Under the pieces are notes generated by a model. It was not told the DNA's origin and did not search any database. It was given only the letters and a program-made list of their open reading frames with translations. A stretch of DNA of 31,284 bases from contig CAYZOV010000017.1 of assembly GCA_964480525.1 (NCBI GenBank), positions 1 through 31,284 of the forward strand. Reading direction: 5' to 3'. Each line of letters begins with the position of its first letter. Positions within the stretch are counted from its first letter, which is position 1. The DNA is from JAAZZIT01 sp964480525. GTDB taxonomy: Bacteria; Bacillota; Clostridia; Oscillospirales; Ruminococcaceae. Made by a program: the position numbers and the translations under genes. Shown piece after piece: positions 22,553-29,985 of the stretch.

Positions 22553-23507
22553 TAAATCTTGCGAAAATGAGTGTAAATTCAAATCGAAAATCGGGGGACA
22601 AGCGCTTATTGAGGGCGTTATGATGAGGGGCGTTGATACGTCCGCAATGGCGGTGCGACTTCCAAACGGTGAAATCGACGTTGAAACGTGGGCGGCAAAC
22701 AACGGCAAAAACGCTCCGTGGTATAAAAAAGTGCCGTTTGTCCGTGGCGTTTTTAACTTTGTTTCGTCGTTGGTTGAGGGGTATAAGTGCCTTTCAAAAT
22801 CCGCCGACAAGGCAATGCTTGACGATGAAGAACCCGAAACAAAGTTTGAAAAATGGCTTACGGAAAAATTGGGGGATAAAATAACAGGCGTTGTGACGGG
22901 CGTGGCTCTGGTTTTGGGAGTGGCGCTTGCGTTGGTGCTTTTTATGTGGGTGCCGTCGGTGATTTCAAATTTGCTGGGTAAAATTATTCCTATGGGAAAT
23001 TTTGCAAAAACCCTCACCGAGGGAATTGTAAAAATTGTGGTGTTTATCGTTTATTTGGCTCTCACGTCCCTTATGAAAGATATGCGCCGAACATACGAAT
23101 ATCACGGCGCCGAGCATAAAACTATCGCTTGCTACGAAGCGGGTCTTGAAATGAAAGTCGAAAATGTGAGAAAAATGACCCGTTTTCACCCACGTTGTGG
23201 TACAAGCTTTATTTTCATAATTCTGTTTTTGAGTATAATTATCTTTTCGGTGTTGCATTTGCCGTGGGATAACACCATTTTGCGTGTTGTGTGCAAGCTG
23301 GCGTTGTTGCCGTTTGTGGTTGGAATCGCTTATGAACTAATCCGACTTGCGGGAAGATACGACAATTTGTTTACAAAAATTATTTCATATCCGGGGTTAA
23401 AACTGCAAAAACTCACTACCCGTGAACCCGACGACAGCCAGATTGAAGTGGCTCTGGCGTCGTTTATGCCGTGTATTCCGGAGGACAAAGAGGACGACGT
23501 ATGGTAA
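22545..23507 (+). CDS. DUF1385 (YqhQ-like) membrane protein
   Basis: The 320-residue protein is a full-length DUF1385 member: IGGQALIEGVMMRGVDTSAMAVR at the start, then several membrane helices (about 120-145, 160-180, 230-270), and the diagnostic EYHGAEHKTIACYEAG and TRFHPRCGTSF in the loop between. The conserved His/Glu/Cys residues suggest a metal site, but no reaction is known. Homologues lie next to prmC and prfA in many Firmicutes. Here it overlaps the kinase gene upstream and prmC downstream (7 bases), so it is tightly coupled in the operon. Confidence 0.92.
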   Translation: MSNKSCENECKFKSKIGGQALIEGVMMRGVDTSAMAVRLPNGEIDVETWAANNGKNAPWYKKVPFVRGVFNFVSSLVEGYKCLSKSADKAMLDDEEPETKFEKWLTEKLGDKITGVVTGVALVLGVALALVLFMWVPSVISNLLGKIIPMGNFAKTLTEGIVKIVVFIVYLALTSLMKDMRRTYEYHGAEHKTIACYEAGLEMKVENVRKMTRFHPRCGTSFIFIILFLSIIIFSVLHLPWDNTILRVVCKLALLPFVVGIAYELIRLAGRYDNLFTKIISYPGLKLQKLTTREPDDSQIEVALASFMPCIPEDKEDDVW

Positions 23508-24376
23508 ACGAAACTGTTGAACAGATTTACAAAAACGCTCTGAAAATTTTGGATAAAGGCGAAGTGGAAAACGCTTCGTTTGATTGCAGAGTGATGTTGG
23601 AAGAAGCTTTCGGCGTTGATTTTAACACTTTGAGATTGAGCGACGAATTTACGAACAAGGCTGACGAGAGCAAAAAGGCGAAATTTTTGCAAATGGTAAA
23701 TATGCGCCTTGCGGGAAAACCGCTTCAGTATATTGTGGGCAAATGGGAATTTTTCGGTCTGGAATTTAAGGTGGGCGACGGGGTGCTTATCCCACGTCAG
23801 GACACTGAAACTCTGGTTGAATTTTTGATTAACAGATTTAAGGACAGGAAAAACCTTAAAATTTTGGATTTGTGTGCAGGTACGGGTTGTATCGGAATCG
23901 CACTTGAAAAGAATCTGCCTGATTGTGAAATTTACGCCGTGGAAATTTCTCCGCAGGCGATAAAATACTTGAAAGATAACGCAAAGATTAACAATTCTAA
24001 AGTTAAAATTTTTGAGGGCGACTGCCTTGACGAGGATTTTGTAAATTCATTTGGGCAGTTTGATTTGATTGTTTCAAATCCGCCGTATCTGACCGCAGAG
24101 GATATGAAAAATTTGCAAAAAGAGGTCGCTTTTGAACCCGAAAACGCACTTTTCGGGGGAGATGACGGACTGGATTTTTACCGTGGAATTGTCAGACTTT
24201 GGAAGAAAAAGCTTAAAGATAACGGTATGCTTGCTTTTGAAATCGGCATAAATCAAGAGGACGACGTGTCGTATATGATGATTCACGCAGGACTGAAAAA
24301 TGTCCGTTTCAAGCCTGATTTATGCGGTGTAAACCGAATTGTGTACGGCGAAAACGTGTATTTGGAAAACGACTGA
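23501..24376 (+). CDS. prmC: Peptide chain release factor N5-glutamine methyltransferase
   Basis: ATG 23501 overlaps the DUF1385 stop and follows a GAGG site. The 291-residue SAM-dependent enzyme methylates the Gln of the GGQ motif in release factors 1 and 2, tuning translation termination. An N-terminal helical domain (to about 85) recognises the release factor. The catalytic part shows GVLIPRQDTETLVE (about 98-111), the SAM-binding LDLCAGTGCIGIAL (about 126-139) and NPPY at 193-196, the glutamine-binding motif. It is the last gene of the lipoprotein/two-component operon and 91 bp from recA. The gene it usually accompanies, prfA, is not in the window. Confidence 0.94.
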   Translation: MVNETVEQIYKNALKILDKGEVENASFDCRVMLEEAFGVDFNTLRLSDEFTNKADESKKAKFLQMVNMRLAGKPLQYIVGKWEFFGLEFKVGDGVLIPRQDTETLVEFLINRFKDRKNLKILDLCAGTGCIGIALEKNLPDCEIYAVEISPQAIKYLKDNAKINNSKVKIFEGDCLDEDFVNSFGQFDLIVSNPPYLTAEDMKNLQKEVAFEPENALFGGDDGLDFYRGIVRLWKKKLKDNGMLAFEIGINQEDDVSYMMIHAGLKNVRFKPDLCGVNRIVYGENVYLEND

Positions 24377-24380
24377 CGTA

Positions 24381-24402
24381 TTGTACAGATTTTTGTACAG
24401 AT
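24381..24402. repeat. Direct repeat with TGTACA cores upstream of recA
   Basis: TTGTACAGAT occurs at 24381-24390 and again at 24393-24402, a 12-bp period, in the 91-bp gap before recA. The usual Firmicute LexA box (GAACNNNNGTTC) is absent from the gap. The paired motif is a candidate operator, possibly for an unusual LexA or another regulator. A short hairpin (GTCCG with CGGAC, about 24432-24451) follows near the recA ribosome site. Confidence 0.4.
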
Positions 24403-24467
24403 AATAGCGTATTATTGAATTGAAGAAAAAACCGTCCGTGAATTTTCGGACAGAAAGGGTGAAATAA

Positions 24468-25652
24468 ATGGCAATTGATAAGAAAAAAACCGAGAAAAAA
24501 ACAGTTGAAATGCCTAAAAACGAAGAAGAAAAAAAGAAAGCTCTGGAAACTGCCATTGCACAGATTGAGAAAAAATACGGTGCAGGCGCAGTAATGAAAA
24601 TGGGGCAAAAGTCCGTTTTGAACGTTGCGACAGTACCGACAGGTTCCATGACCCTTGACATGGCGCTTGGAATCGGCGGTGCGCCAAAGGGCAGAATTGT
24701 GGAAATTTACGGACCTGAAAGCGGAGGTAAAACCACGGTTGCGTTGCATATTGCCGCCGAAACTCAAAAGCAGGGCGGAATTGTTGCGTTTATCGACGTT
24801 GAACACGCTCTTGACCCTGTGTATGCGGAAAATCTTGGGGTAAATATCAACGAAATGTTGGTTTCACAGCCTGACAGCGGCGAACAGGCATTGGAAATTG
24901 CCGAAGCTTTGGTTCGTTCGGGGTCGATTGACTGTATTATCGTGGATTCCGTTGCGGCAATGGTTACGAAAGCCGAAATCGACGGCGAAATGGGAGATAC
25001 CCATGTCGGACAGCTTGCACGTCTTATGTCGCAGGCAATGAAAAAACTCACGTCGGTTATTTCAAAATCCAACTGTGTGGCTGTGTTTATAAATCAGGTT
25101 CGTGAAAAAATCGGCGTTATGTACGGAAATCCCGAAACTACGCCGGGGGGACGTGCGCTTAAATTTTACGCTTCGGTCAGAATCGAAGTCAGACGTGGCG
25201 AACAAATTAAAAACGGTTCGGAAGTTATCGGAAACAGAACAAGGTGTAAAGTTGTTAAAAACAAGCTTGCACCTCCGTTTAAAGAGTGCGAATTTGACAT
25301 AATGTACGGCAAAGGAATTTCCCGTGTGGGCGAAGTTTTGGATTTGGCGGTGGATTTGAACGTCGTTAAAAAAGGCGGAGCGTGGTTTTCGTATGGCGAC
25401 ACAAAAATCGGTCAGGGACGTGACAACGCCAAAGAATGGCTTTTGTCAAATCCGGATATTATGAAAGAAATCGAAAAGCAGATTTTGGAGAAAAAAGAAG
25501 AAGTCGTTCTGACTTCCAAAAAGAGCAAAAAGACAAGTTCCGTAAAGGAAGAAGCGTCTAAGGCTGTTAAGGAAACAATGTCCGACAAAGATTTTGACGT
25601 GACAATAAACGCCGACGACGATTTTGAGGAATTTGCACCTGCCGAAGATTAA
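24468..25652 (+). CDS. recA: Recombinase RecA
   Basis: The 394-residue protein binds single-stranded DNA, pairs homologous strands and triggers the SOS response. Seen are a basic Lys-rich N-terminus, Walker A GPESGGKTT at 82-90, IDVEHALDP, the IIVDSVAAM Walker B strand, the mobile loop 1 region EIDGEMGDTHVG, loop 2 VFINQVREKIGVMYGNPETTPGG, and GNRTRCKVVKNK. The C-terminal extension after about residue 330 is longer than in E. coli (353 in total) and passes from Lys-rich to strongly acidic (INADDDFEEFAPAED), the usual autoinhibitory tail made longer. A GAAAGGG site precedes ATG 24468. recX starts 4 bp after the stop. Confidence 0.98.
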   Translation: MAIDKKKTEKKTVEMPKNEEEKKKALETAIAQIEKKYGAGAVMKMGQKSVLNVATVPTGSMTLDMALGIGGAPKGRIVEIYGPESGGKTTVALHIAAETQKQGGIVAFIDVEHALDPVYAENLGVNINEMLVSQPDSGEQALEIAEALVRSGSIDCIIVDSVAAMVTKAEIDGEMGDTHVGQLARLMSQAMKKLTSVISKSNCVAVFINQVREKIGVMYGNPETTPGGRALKFYASVRIEVRRGEQIKNGSEVIGNRTRCKVVKNKLAPPFKECEFDIMYGKGISRVGEVLDLAVDLNVVKKGGAWFSYGDTKIGQGRDNAKEWLLSNPDIMKEIEKQILEKKEEVVLTSKKSKKTSSVKEEASKAVKETMSDKDFDVTINADDDFEEFAPAED

Positions 25653-25656
25653 AATT

Positions 25657-26268
25657 ATGCCGAAGATTGTTACGCTTGAAAAGTTCAAAGGGAATACCTA
25701 TACGGTGGAAATGTCCGACGGCGACGAATTTTACATAAATTTCGATACGGTGATTAAATTTTGCCTGTCGGAGGACATGGAGGTTTCGGAGGACGAAATT
25801 CTGGAAATAAAACGCGCGGACGGTTTGCGAAAAGCAAGAGAAAGGGCGCTTTATCTGCTGGATTACAGGGATTATTCTTTTGTTGAACTTTATGAAAAAT
25901 TGGAAAACAATTATGACGGGGATATTTGCCTTGAAGTTGTGCAGAATCTTGCGAAGATAGGGCTTGTGGACGACAGGCGTTTTGCCCAAAGACTGGGGGA
26001 AAAGCTTGTGGTTTCAAAGGGATTCGGGTATTACCGTGCCAAACAGGAAATGCTCCGAAAGGGGCTTGACCGTGATTTGGTGGAAGAAGTTTTGGCGGAA
26101 TACGAAGATGATGTTTTGGAACGCCTTGAAGAACTTGTGGAGAAAAAATATTTGCACAAAATAACGGACGAAAAATCCCTTAATAGGGTGAAAAACGCCC
26201 TTGTACGGCAGGGGTATAGCTACGACGACATAAACGCCGTGCTGTCACAAATTGAATTTGACGAATAA
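25657..26268 (+). CDS. recX: RecA regulator RecX
   Basis: ATG 25657 gives 203 residues; an in-frame TTG at 25624 inside recA is less likely. RecX binds the RecA filament and limits its activity. The three tandem three-helix repeats of the family are visible: ARERALYLLDYRDYSFVELYEKL (about 48-70), VVQNLAKIGLVDDRRFAQRLGEKLV, and YRAKQEMLRKGLDRDLVEEVL, with NRVKNALVRQGYSYDDINAVL at the end as a further unit. An N-terminal extension of about 40 residues, rich in acidic residues, is usual in Firmicutes. There is almost no ribosome site, which fits coupling to recA translation. It is the last gene before a strong terminator. Confidence 0.92.
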   Translation: MPKIVTLEKFKGNTYTVEMSDGDEFYINFDTVIKFCLSEDMEVSEDEILEIKRADGLRKARERALYLLDYRDYSFVELYEKLENNYDGDICLEVVQNLAKIGLVDDRRFAQRLGEKLVVSKGFGYYRAKQEMLRKGLDRDLVEEVLAEYEDDVLERLEELVEKKYLHKITDEKSLNRVKNALVRQGYSYDDINAVLSQIEFDE

Positions 26269-26270
26269 AA

Positions 26271-26300
26271 AAACCGAGGAGCAAAATCCTCGGTTTTCTT
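26271..26300. terminator. Bidirectional terminator between recX and the leftward membrane protein gene
   Basis: AAACCGAGGA (26271-26280) pairs perfectly with TCCTCGGTTT (26287-26296) around a six-base loop. T-rich flanks occur on both strands (TTTTCTTG to the right; TTTTTTTATTCG on the - strand). Confidence 0.88.
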
Positions 26301-26301
26301 G

Positions 26302-26805
26302 TTAAATAAGCGTAATCAAAAAAGGAATAAGGTAGGTTATTACGGACATAATCGCCGACGCCAGCAAAACGCCAAGTGCAATGGCAGGCACGGATTTTTT
26401 CAGTTTGATTCGCATAAGCGCCGCAATCAGCGCACCCGTCCATGCGCCTGTTCCCGGCAAAGGTATGCCCACAAACAGTACAAGCCCCAAAAATTCGTAC
26501 TTTTTAATGGTGTCGCTTTTGCCCATTGCCTTGTCCTCCAACTTTAGAACAAGACCCTTTAAAATGTTGTGCTTTTTCATAAATTCAAAAATTTTGTTAA
26601 TCAAAAGCAAAATGAAAGGTATGGGAATAATGTTTCCCACAATGCAGATTATCAGAGCCTTTGCATACGGGATTTTCAAAAGTGCCGCCGCAATAAGACC
26701 GCCCCTTAGCTCCAGAATCGGCACCATAGAAATAATAAATGCTACCGCTTCGGTAGGCAGCCAGCTTAGATTTGTTGTAAACCATTGAATGAGAGCTTCT
26801 TGCAT
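26302..26805 (-). CDS. Small membrane protein of the COG2426/Sm_multidrug_ex family
   Basis: The 167-residue protein has four or five hydrophobic helices with the family motifs ISMVPILELRGGLIAAAL near the start, GNIIPIPFILLLINKIFEF, and LFVGIPLPGTGAWTGALIAALM. These define the 'small multidrug export protein' group (COG2426), a DedA-like fold whose exact substrate is not settled. It is the last gene of the leftward operon headed by murL, 26 bp after the 87-residue membrane protein, with an AGGAG site. That position suggests a transport or envelope role linked to cell-wall synthesis, but this is inference only. Confidence 0.85.
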   Translation of the reverse strand: MQEALIQWFTTNLSWLPTEAVAFIISMVPILELRGGLIAAALLKIPYAKALIICIVGNIIPIPFILLLINKIFEFMKKHNILKGLVLKLEDKAMGKSDTIKKYEFLGLVLFVGIPLPGTGAWTGALIAALMRIKLKKSVPAIALGVLLASAIMSVITYLIPFLITLI

Positions 26806-26831
26806 ATGTTTTAGTCTAACTCCTTTTTATG

Positions 26832-27095
26832 TTATTTTTTGTTTTTATTTAGCTCATTTTTAATATCTTTAAATGCGTTGACTATCGGAGAGATAAGTAT
26901 ATAAATAGTAAATCCGGCTACAAAACAGTATGCTGCCATTACTAGGTCAAGCTTTAAAGTGCGCAAAGTAAAAAGAGCGGTTCCGACCTTAATGAGGTTT
27001 TCTATGGTTGCCAATAAAACCGTACCCACCGCAAGAATTACACCAGTTATAATTGCGTGTAAAATAGTTTTTTTGTGTTTTTTGAAAAATTTCAT
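26832..27095 (-). CDS. Small two-helix membrane protein, unknown
   Basis: An 87-residue protein with a very basic start (MKFFKKHKKT) and two long hydrophobic helices (about 11-32 and 52-72), ending in a charged tail KDIKNELNKNKK. I recognise no family. An AGGAG site 9 nt before the ATG and a 3-bp gap from the murD stop show that it is translated as part of the murL-murD operon. Hydrophobic residues dominate and no catalytic motif is apparent. It may be a small partner of the following COG2426 protein. Confidence 0.7.
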   Translation of the reverse strand: MKFFKKHKKTILHAIITGVILAVGTVLLATIENLIKVGTALFTLRTLKLDLVMAAYCFVAGFTIYILISPIVNAFKDIKNELNKNKK

Positions 27096-27098
27096 AAT

Positions 27099-28442
27099 TT
27101 AAGCTCCTGTTGTCTGTTCTTTAATAAGCCTTTGGAAAACTTCGCCTCGTTCTTCAAAATCACGGAAAATTCCGTAGCTTGCGGACGCAGGGGACATAAC
27201 GCAGGCATAACCCTTTGGTGTAATTTTCTTTGCAAGCTTAACAGCGTCCTCTAGGGTTTGAACAAGCTTAAAACGTTCGGAAATTTTGCCAATTGCTTTA
27301 ATTTCTCCGAAAATACGCTCACCCGAATTTGCCATAAAAATTACGTTTTCGACTGCCGACGGGTTTTCAATTAAAAATTTCTCCAACGGCGAATAATCAA
27401 TACCTCTGTCCATACCGCCGATTAAAACGGTTTTGACGTTAGGCACGGATTTTATAGCGTTAATACAGGTTTCGCAAATGGTGGAAATTGAATCGTCGTA
27501 AAAATCTATTCCGCCGAAATTTCCGCAAAATTCAAGTCGGTGTTTTGGCGGGGTGTAGGTTTTTAAAGCGTTTATAAAATCCTCGTCACTTACCCCAAGC
27601 TCCTTTGAAATTCCGTAAACCGTACCGATGTTAAAGAAATTATGCTCCCCAATCAGATGAATTTCGGATACGGGGATTTTGAGTGCGTGGTTTTTGTAAC
27701 GTATAATGCCGTGATTTACCACAATATCGGCATTTTCGCTGCCACCTGTTATAGTCAGACGTTTGCCTTTTATACCCTCTAGCATATCAGCACACTGAAC
27801 CCCACAAAGCAAAAGGTCGTTTTCGTTTTGGTAGCGATAGATGTTTTTCTTTGCGTTAAAATAATTTTCAATAGTGCCATAGTGGTCAAGATGTTCTTCA
27901 AAAAGGTTAATGAGAACCGAGATGTGTGGGGATTTTTTTGCGTATTCAAGCTGGTGACAGGAAAATTCAAATACGATTTTTGTGTCGTCCTCAATTTCCT
28001 CTGCCTTGTCAAAGCACGGAATACCGATGTTTCCCACCATAACGGACGGCACGTTTGAGTTTGATAAAATGTGATACAAAAGCGTGGTTGTAGTGGATTT
28101 TCCCTTTGTGCCGGTGATACCGATTATCTGCTGTGAAAATCTCTCCAAAAACACATTTGTCTGACAGGTTATAAGGCACGGATATTCAAGCACGTCTTTT
28201 TCCAAAACAATCCCCGGACTTTTGAAAACTATGTCGTAATTCTTGCAAGCCTTTTGGTAATCTTCGCCCCAAAAGACCTTGACGCTTTCTTCGGGTGAGG
28301 AAATTTCCTTTGCGTCGGCTATGGCGATTGAGGTGTAACCCCCCACCTTTTTCAGGGCGTTCAGGGTGCTTTTTCCCTCACGTCCAAACCCAAGCAAAAG
28401 CACGCTTTTCCCGTTTACAAGATTTTTTAGAGTGTTAAGCAT
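27099..28442 (-). CDS. murD: MurD-family ligase (probably MurD2: UDP-MurNAc-L-Ala--L-Glu ligase)
   Basis: ATG 28442 is preferred (AAGGAG 9 nt upstream) over ATG 28451, which directly abuts that site. The 447-residue Mur ligase joins an amino acid to the nucleotide muropeptide with ATP. Seen are a Rossmann-like N-domain (VLLLGFGREGKST), the ATP loop GTKGKST at 111-117, the metal-binding region FSCHQLEYA and NLFEEHLDHYG, and YDDSISTICETCINAI in place of the usual NDSKATN of classical MurD. Its start overlaps the murL stop by 8 bases. In Xanthomonas the MurL partner MurD2 attaches L-Glu, not D-Glu. The context makes that specificity likely here, but sequence alone does not prove it, and classical MurD remains possible. 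Confidence 0.85.
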   Translation of the reverse strand: MLNTLKNLVNGKSVLLLGFGREGKSTLNALKKVGGYTSIAIADAKEISSPEESVKVFWGEDYQKACKNYDIVFKSPGIVLEKDVLEYPCLITCQTNVFLERFSQQIIGITGTKGKSTTTTLLYHILSNSNVPSVMVGNIGIPCFDKAEEIEDDTKIVFEFSCHQLEYAKKSPHISVLINLFEEHLDHYGTIENYFNAKKNIYRYQNENDLLLCGVQCADMLEGIKGKRLTITGGSENADIVVNHGIIRYKNHALKIPVSEIHLIGEHNFFNIGTVYGISKELGVSDEDFINALKTYTPPKHRLEFCGNFGGIDFYDDSISTICETCINAIKSVPNVKTVLIGGMDRGIDYSPLEKFLIENPSAVENVIFMANSGERIFGEIKAIGKISERFKLVQTLEDAVKLAKKITPKGYACVMSPASASYGIFRDFEERGEVFQRLIKEQTTGA

Positions 28443-29829
28443 TTTTATCATCTCCTTGACGGCTGTCGTAACATTCCTTTAACAACAGTTGCTTGAATTT
28501 CTCAGGCAAAAGATTTTCCGAGTTGTAATAGTTGTCAAAAGGATTTTTTCTGTCCTTGTAAATTTCATATTGGTCTAGGTTTTTGTAAATTTCAAATAAA
28601 TACGGCAACCTTTCGTTTTGGCTCTCAAGTCGCTTAATTGCCATACAAATTGCCGTGTTGATTTCGTCACGACTTCCCACACATTCAAAAGGCTTTTCGT
28701 CACCGATGCCCACAAGCTGGGTGAAATATTTCTCCATATCCTTTTGTTCAAGCATATTTTTGCCGAAAATTTCCCCGAGCTTTTCCATACTCAAAAACGG
28801 CGAAAGAATTATGGACACAAACAAGCACTTTGAACAATCAGCACACCACCTGTTTTCTTTACTACCCACGTTACAGCTTTGGAAAACCGAGTGATATTTT
28901 TCCTTTGTGGCAAAATATTTTGCAATCTGAAGCTCGCTCATCGGTCGCAAAAGTGAAAAATAAAACACACCGCTCTTGACAAAATCTCTTTCGTAATCGT
29001 TGAAGTCCTTTTCAAATTTAAAGCTTTTGGAGTATTGGTGGTTTACGTCGCTGTTTTTGACCGTGGATTCGTTTGCCGACGCTTCGTTTGACAAAACAAC
29101 ATTTTTAATGCCGAAAAGGTACGCACCAATCACCGACGAAAACGCAACTATCGCCGAAAACGGCGTGTGTCCGTTCAAATAGCCTTGTTTGTTAAGTTCA
29201 AGCATATTTTTGTCAAGGGTTCTTTTCATAGCGATTATGTGGCTGTCGTCATAGCCCGCTGTTTTTGCACAGTCGAGGGTTGCGCCACGGGGGTTAATTA
29301 TAAAGCAGTAGTTGTTGTCGAAATTCGACCTAAGCACTTCAAGGCTGACAATGGAATCTTTGCCGCCACCCACGGCGATAAGGCATTTGTCGTTGTCGCC
29401 AATGGGCAAAAATTCGCCCGTCTGAGCGTTTCCGAAAGATTGAATGTTCATGAAAGAATCCATATCGGTTTTAATTTCGTTTTTGTAAAAAAATTCTCCC
29501 AAACCTGAATAATAAAGGCTTTTCCAAAATTCAATCTGACTGCTTTCAAGTTTTCCGCAAAGGACTTTTACGTTTTCGGGACAGCTGATTTTCCAATAGC
29601 TGACAAGTTCCACCATACCCAACGAAAAAACAAGCTCCTTAAAAATTTTGTCGTTTGATATGCTTTTTCCAAACGGTTTTGGAAATACCCACGTCGGGTG
29701 AAATTCAGCCAAACCCTCAATTTCAAAATCATATACCACGGAAATATCCTGCGGAGTTTGGGTTATTTCAAAATTTTTGTACACAAAATTTTTGTATGTA
29801 TTTCTCAATTCGTTAAATGTATAACTCAT
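28435..29829 (-). CDS. murL: MurL-like UDP-MurNAc-L-Ala-L-Glu epimerase (PP-loop)
   Basis: ATG 29829 is set by the AAGGAG site before it; the longer upstream frame has none. The 464-residue product resembles MurL of Xanthomonas oryzae, which epimerises the terminal L-Glu of UDP-MurNAc-L-Ala-L-Glu to D-Glu in an ATP-dependent step. The core is a PP-loop: CLIAVGGGKDSIVSLE with GGGKDS at 154-159, which would adenylate the carboxylate. FIINPRGATLDCAKTAG, GHTPFSAIVAFSSVIGAYLFG, SNEASANES and a possibly zinc-binding CADCSKC (C329, C332, C335) follow. It shares an operon with a MurD-family ligase. This is the reason for the name rather than a tRNA or queuosine PP-loop enzyme; I judge the match from memory of the family. 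Confidence 0.8.
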   Translation of the reverse strand: MSYTFNELRNTYKNFVYKNFEITQTPQDISVVYDFEIEGLAEFHPTWVFPKPFGKSISNDKIFKELVFSLGMVELVSYWKISCPENVKVLCGKLESSQIEFWKSLYYSGLGEFFYKNEIKTDMDSFMNIQSFGNAQTGEFLPIGDNDKCLIAVGGGKDSIVSLEVLRSNFDNNYCFIINPRGATLDCAKTAGYDDSHIIAMKRTLDKNMLELNKQGYLNGHTPFSAIVAFSSVIGAYLFGIKNVVLSNEASANESTVKNSDVNHQYSKSFKFEKDFNDYERDFVKSGVFYFSLLRPMSELQIAKYFATKEKYHSVFQSCNVGSKENRWCADCSKCLFVSIILSPFLSMEKLGEIFGKNMLEQKDMEKYFTQLVGIGDEKPFECVGSRDEINTAICMAIKRLESQNERLPYLFEIYKNLDQYEIYKDRKNPFDNYYNSENLLPEKFKQLLLKECYDSRQGDDKNA

Positions 29830-29880
29830 TGTTCGTTCTCCTTTTTTATGATACTTTTTAAATATATCACACCAGTATAT

Positions 29881-29909
29881 ATTATAAAACAATATCACGG
29901 TAAAATCAA
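29881..29909 (-). promoter_or_regulatory. SigA-type promoter of the murL operon
   Basis: On the - strand TTGATT (complement of 29904-29909), a 17-bp spacer and TATAAT (complement of 29881-29886) lie 51 bp before the murL ATG. Confidence 0.8.
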
Positions 29910-29946
29910 GGGGATTTTTGGCGTTTTGAATGTAAAATTTACGCAA

Positions 29947-29978
29947 AGAAAAAGTCCCGATTTTTTTTCGGGACTTTT
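29947..29978 (-). terminator. Rho-independent terminator of spoIVB
   Basis: GTCCCGA / TCGGGAC (29954-29960 with 29968-29974), extended by flanking A/T pairs, is followed on the - strand by TTTTTCTTT. It separates spoIVB from the murL promoter. Confidence 0.82.
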
Positions 29979-29985
29979 CAAAGGA

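Noticed and set aside
21917..23017. 366-codon frame on the - strand
   Set aside because: It lies wholly antisense to the kinase and DUF1385 genes, both of which show clear family motifs, and its own product shows no recognisable domain.
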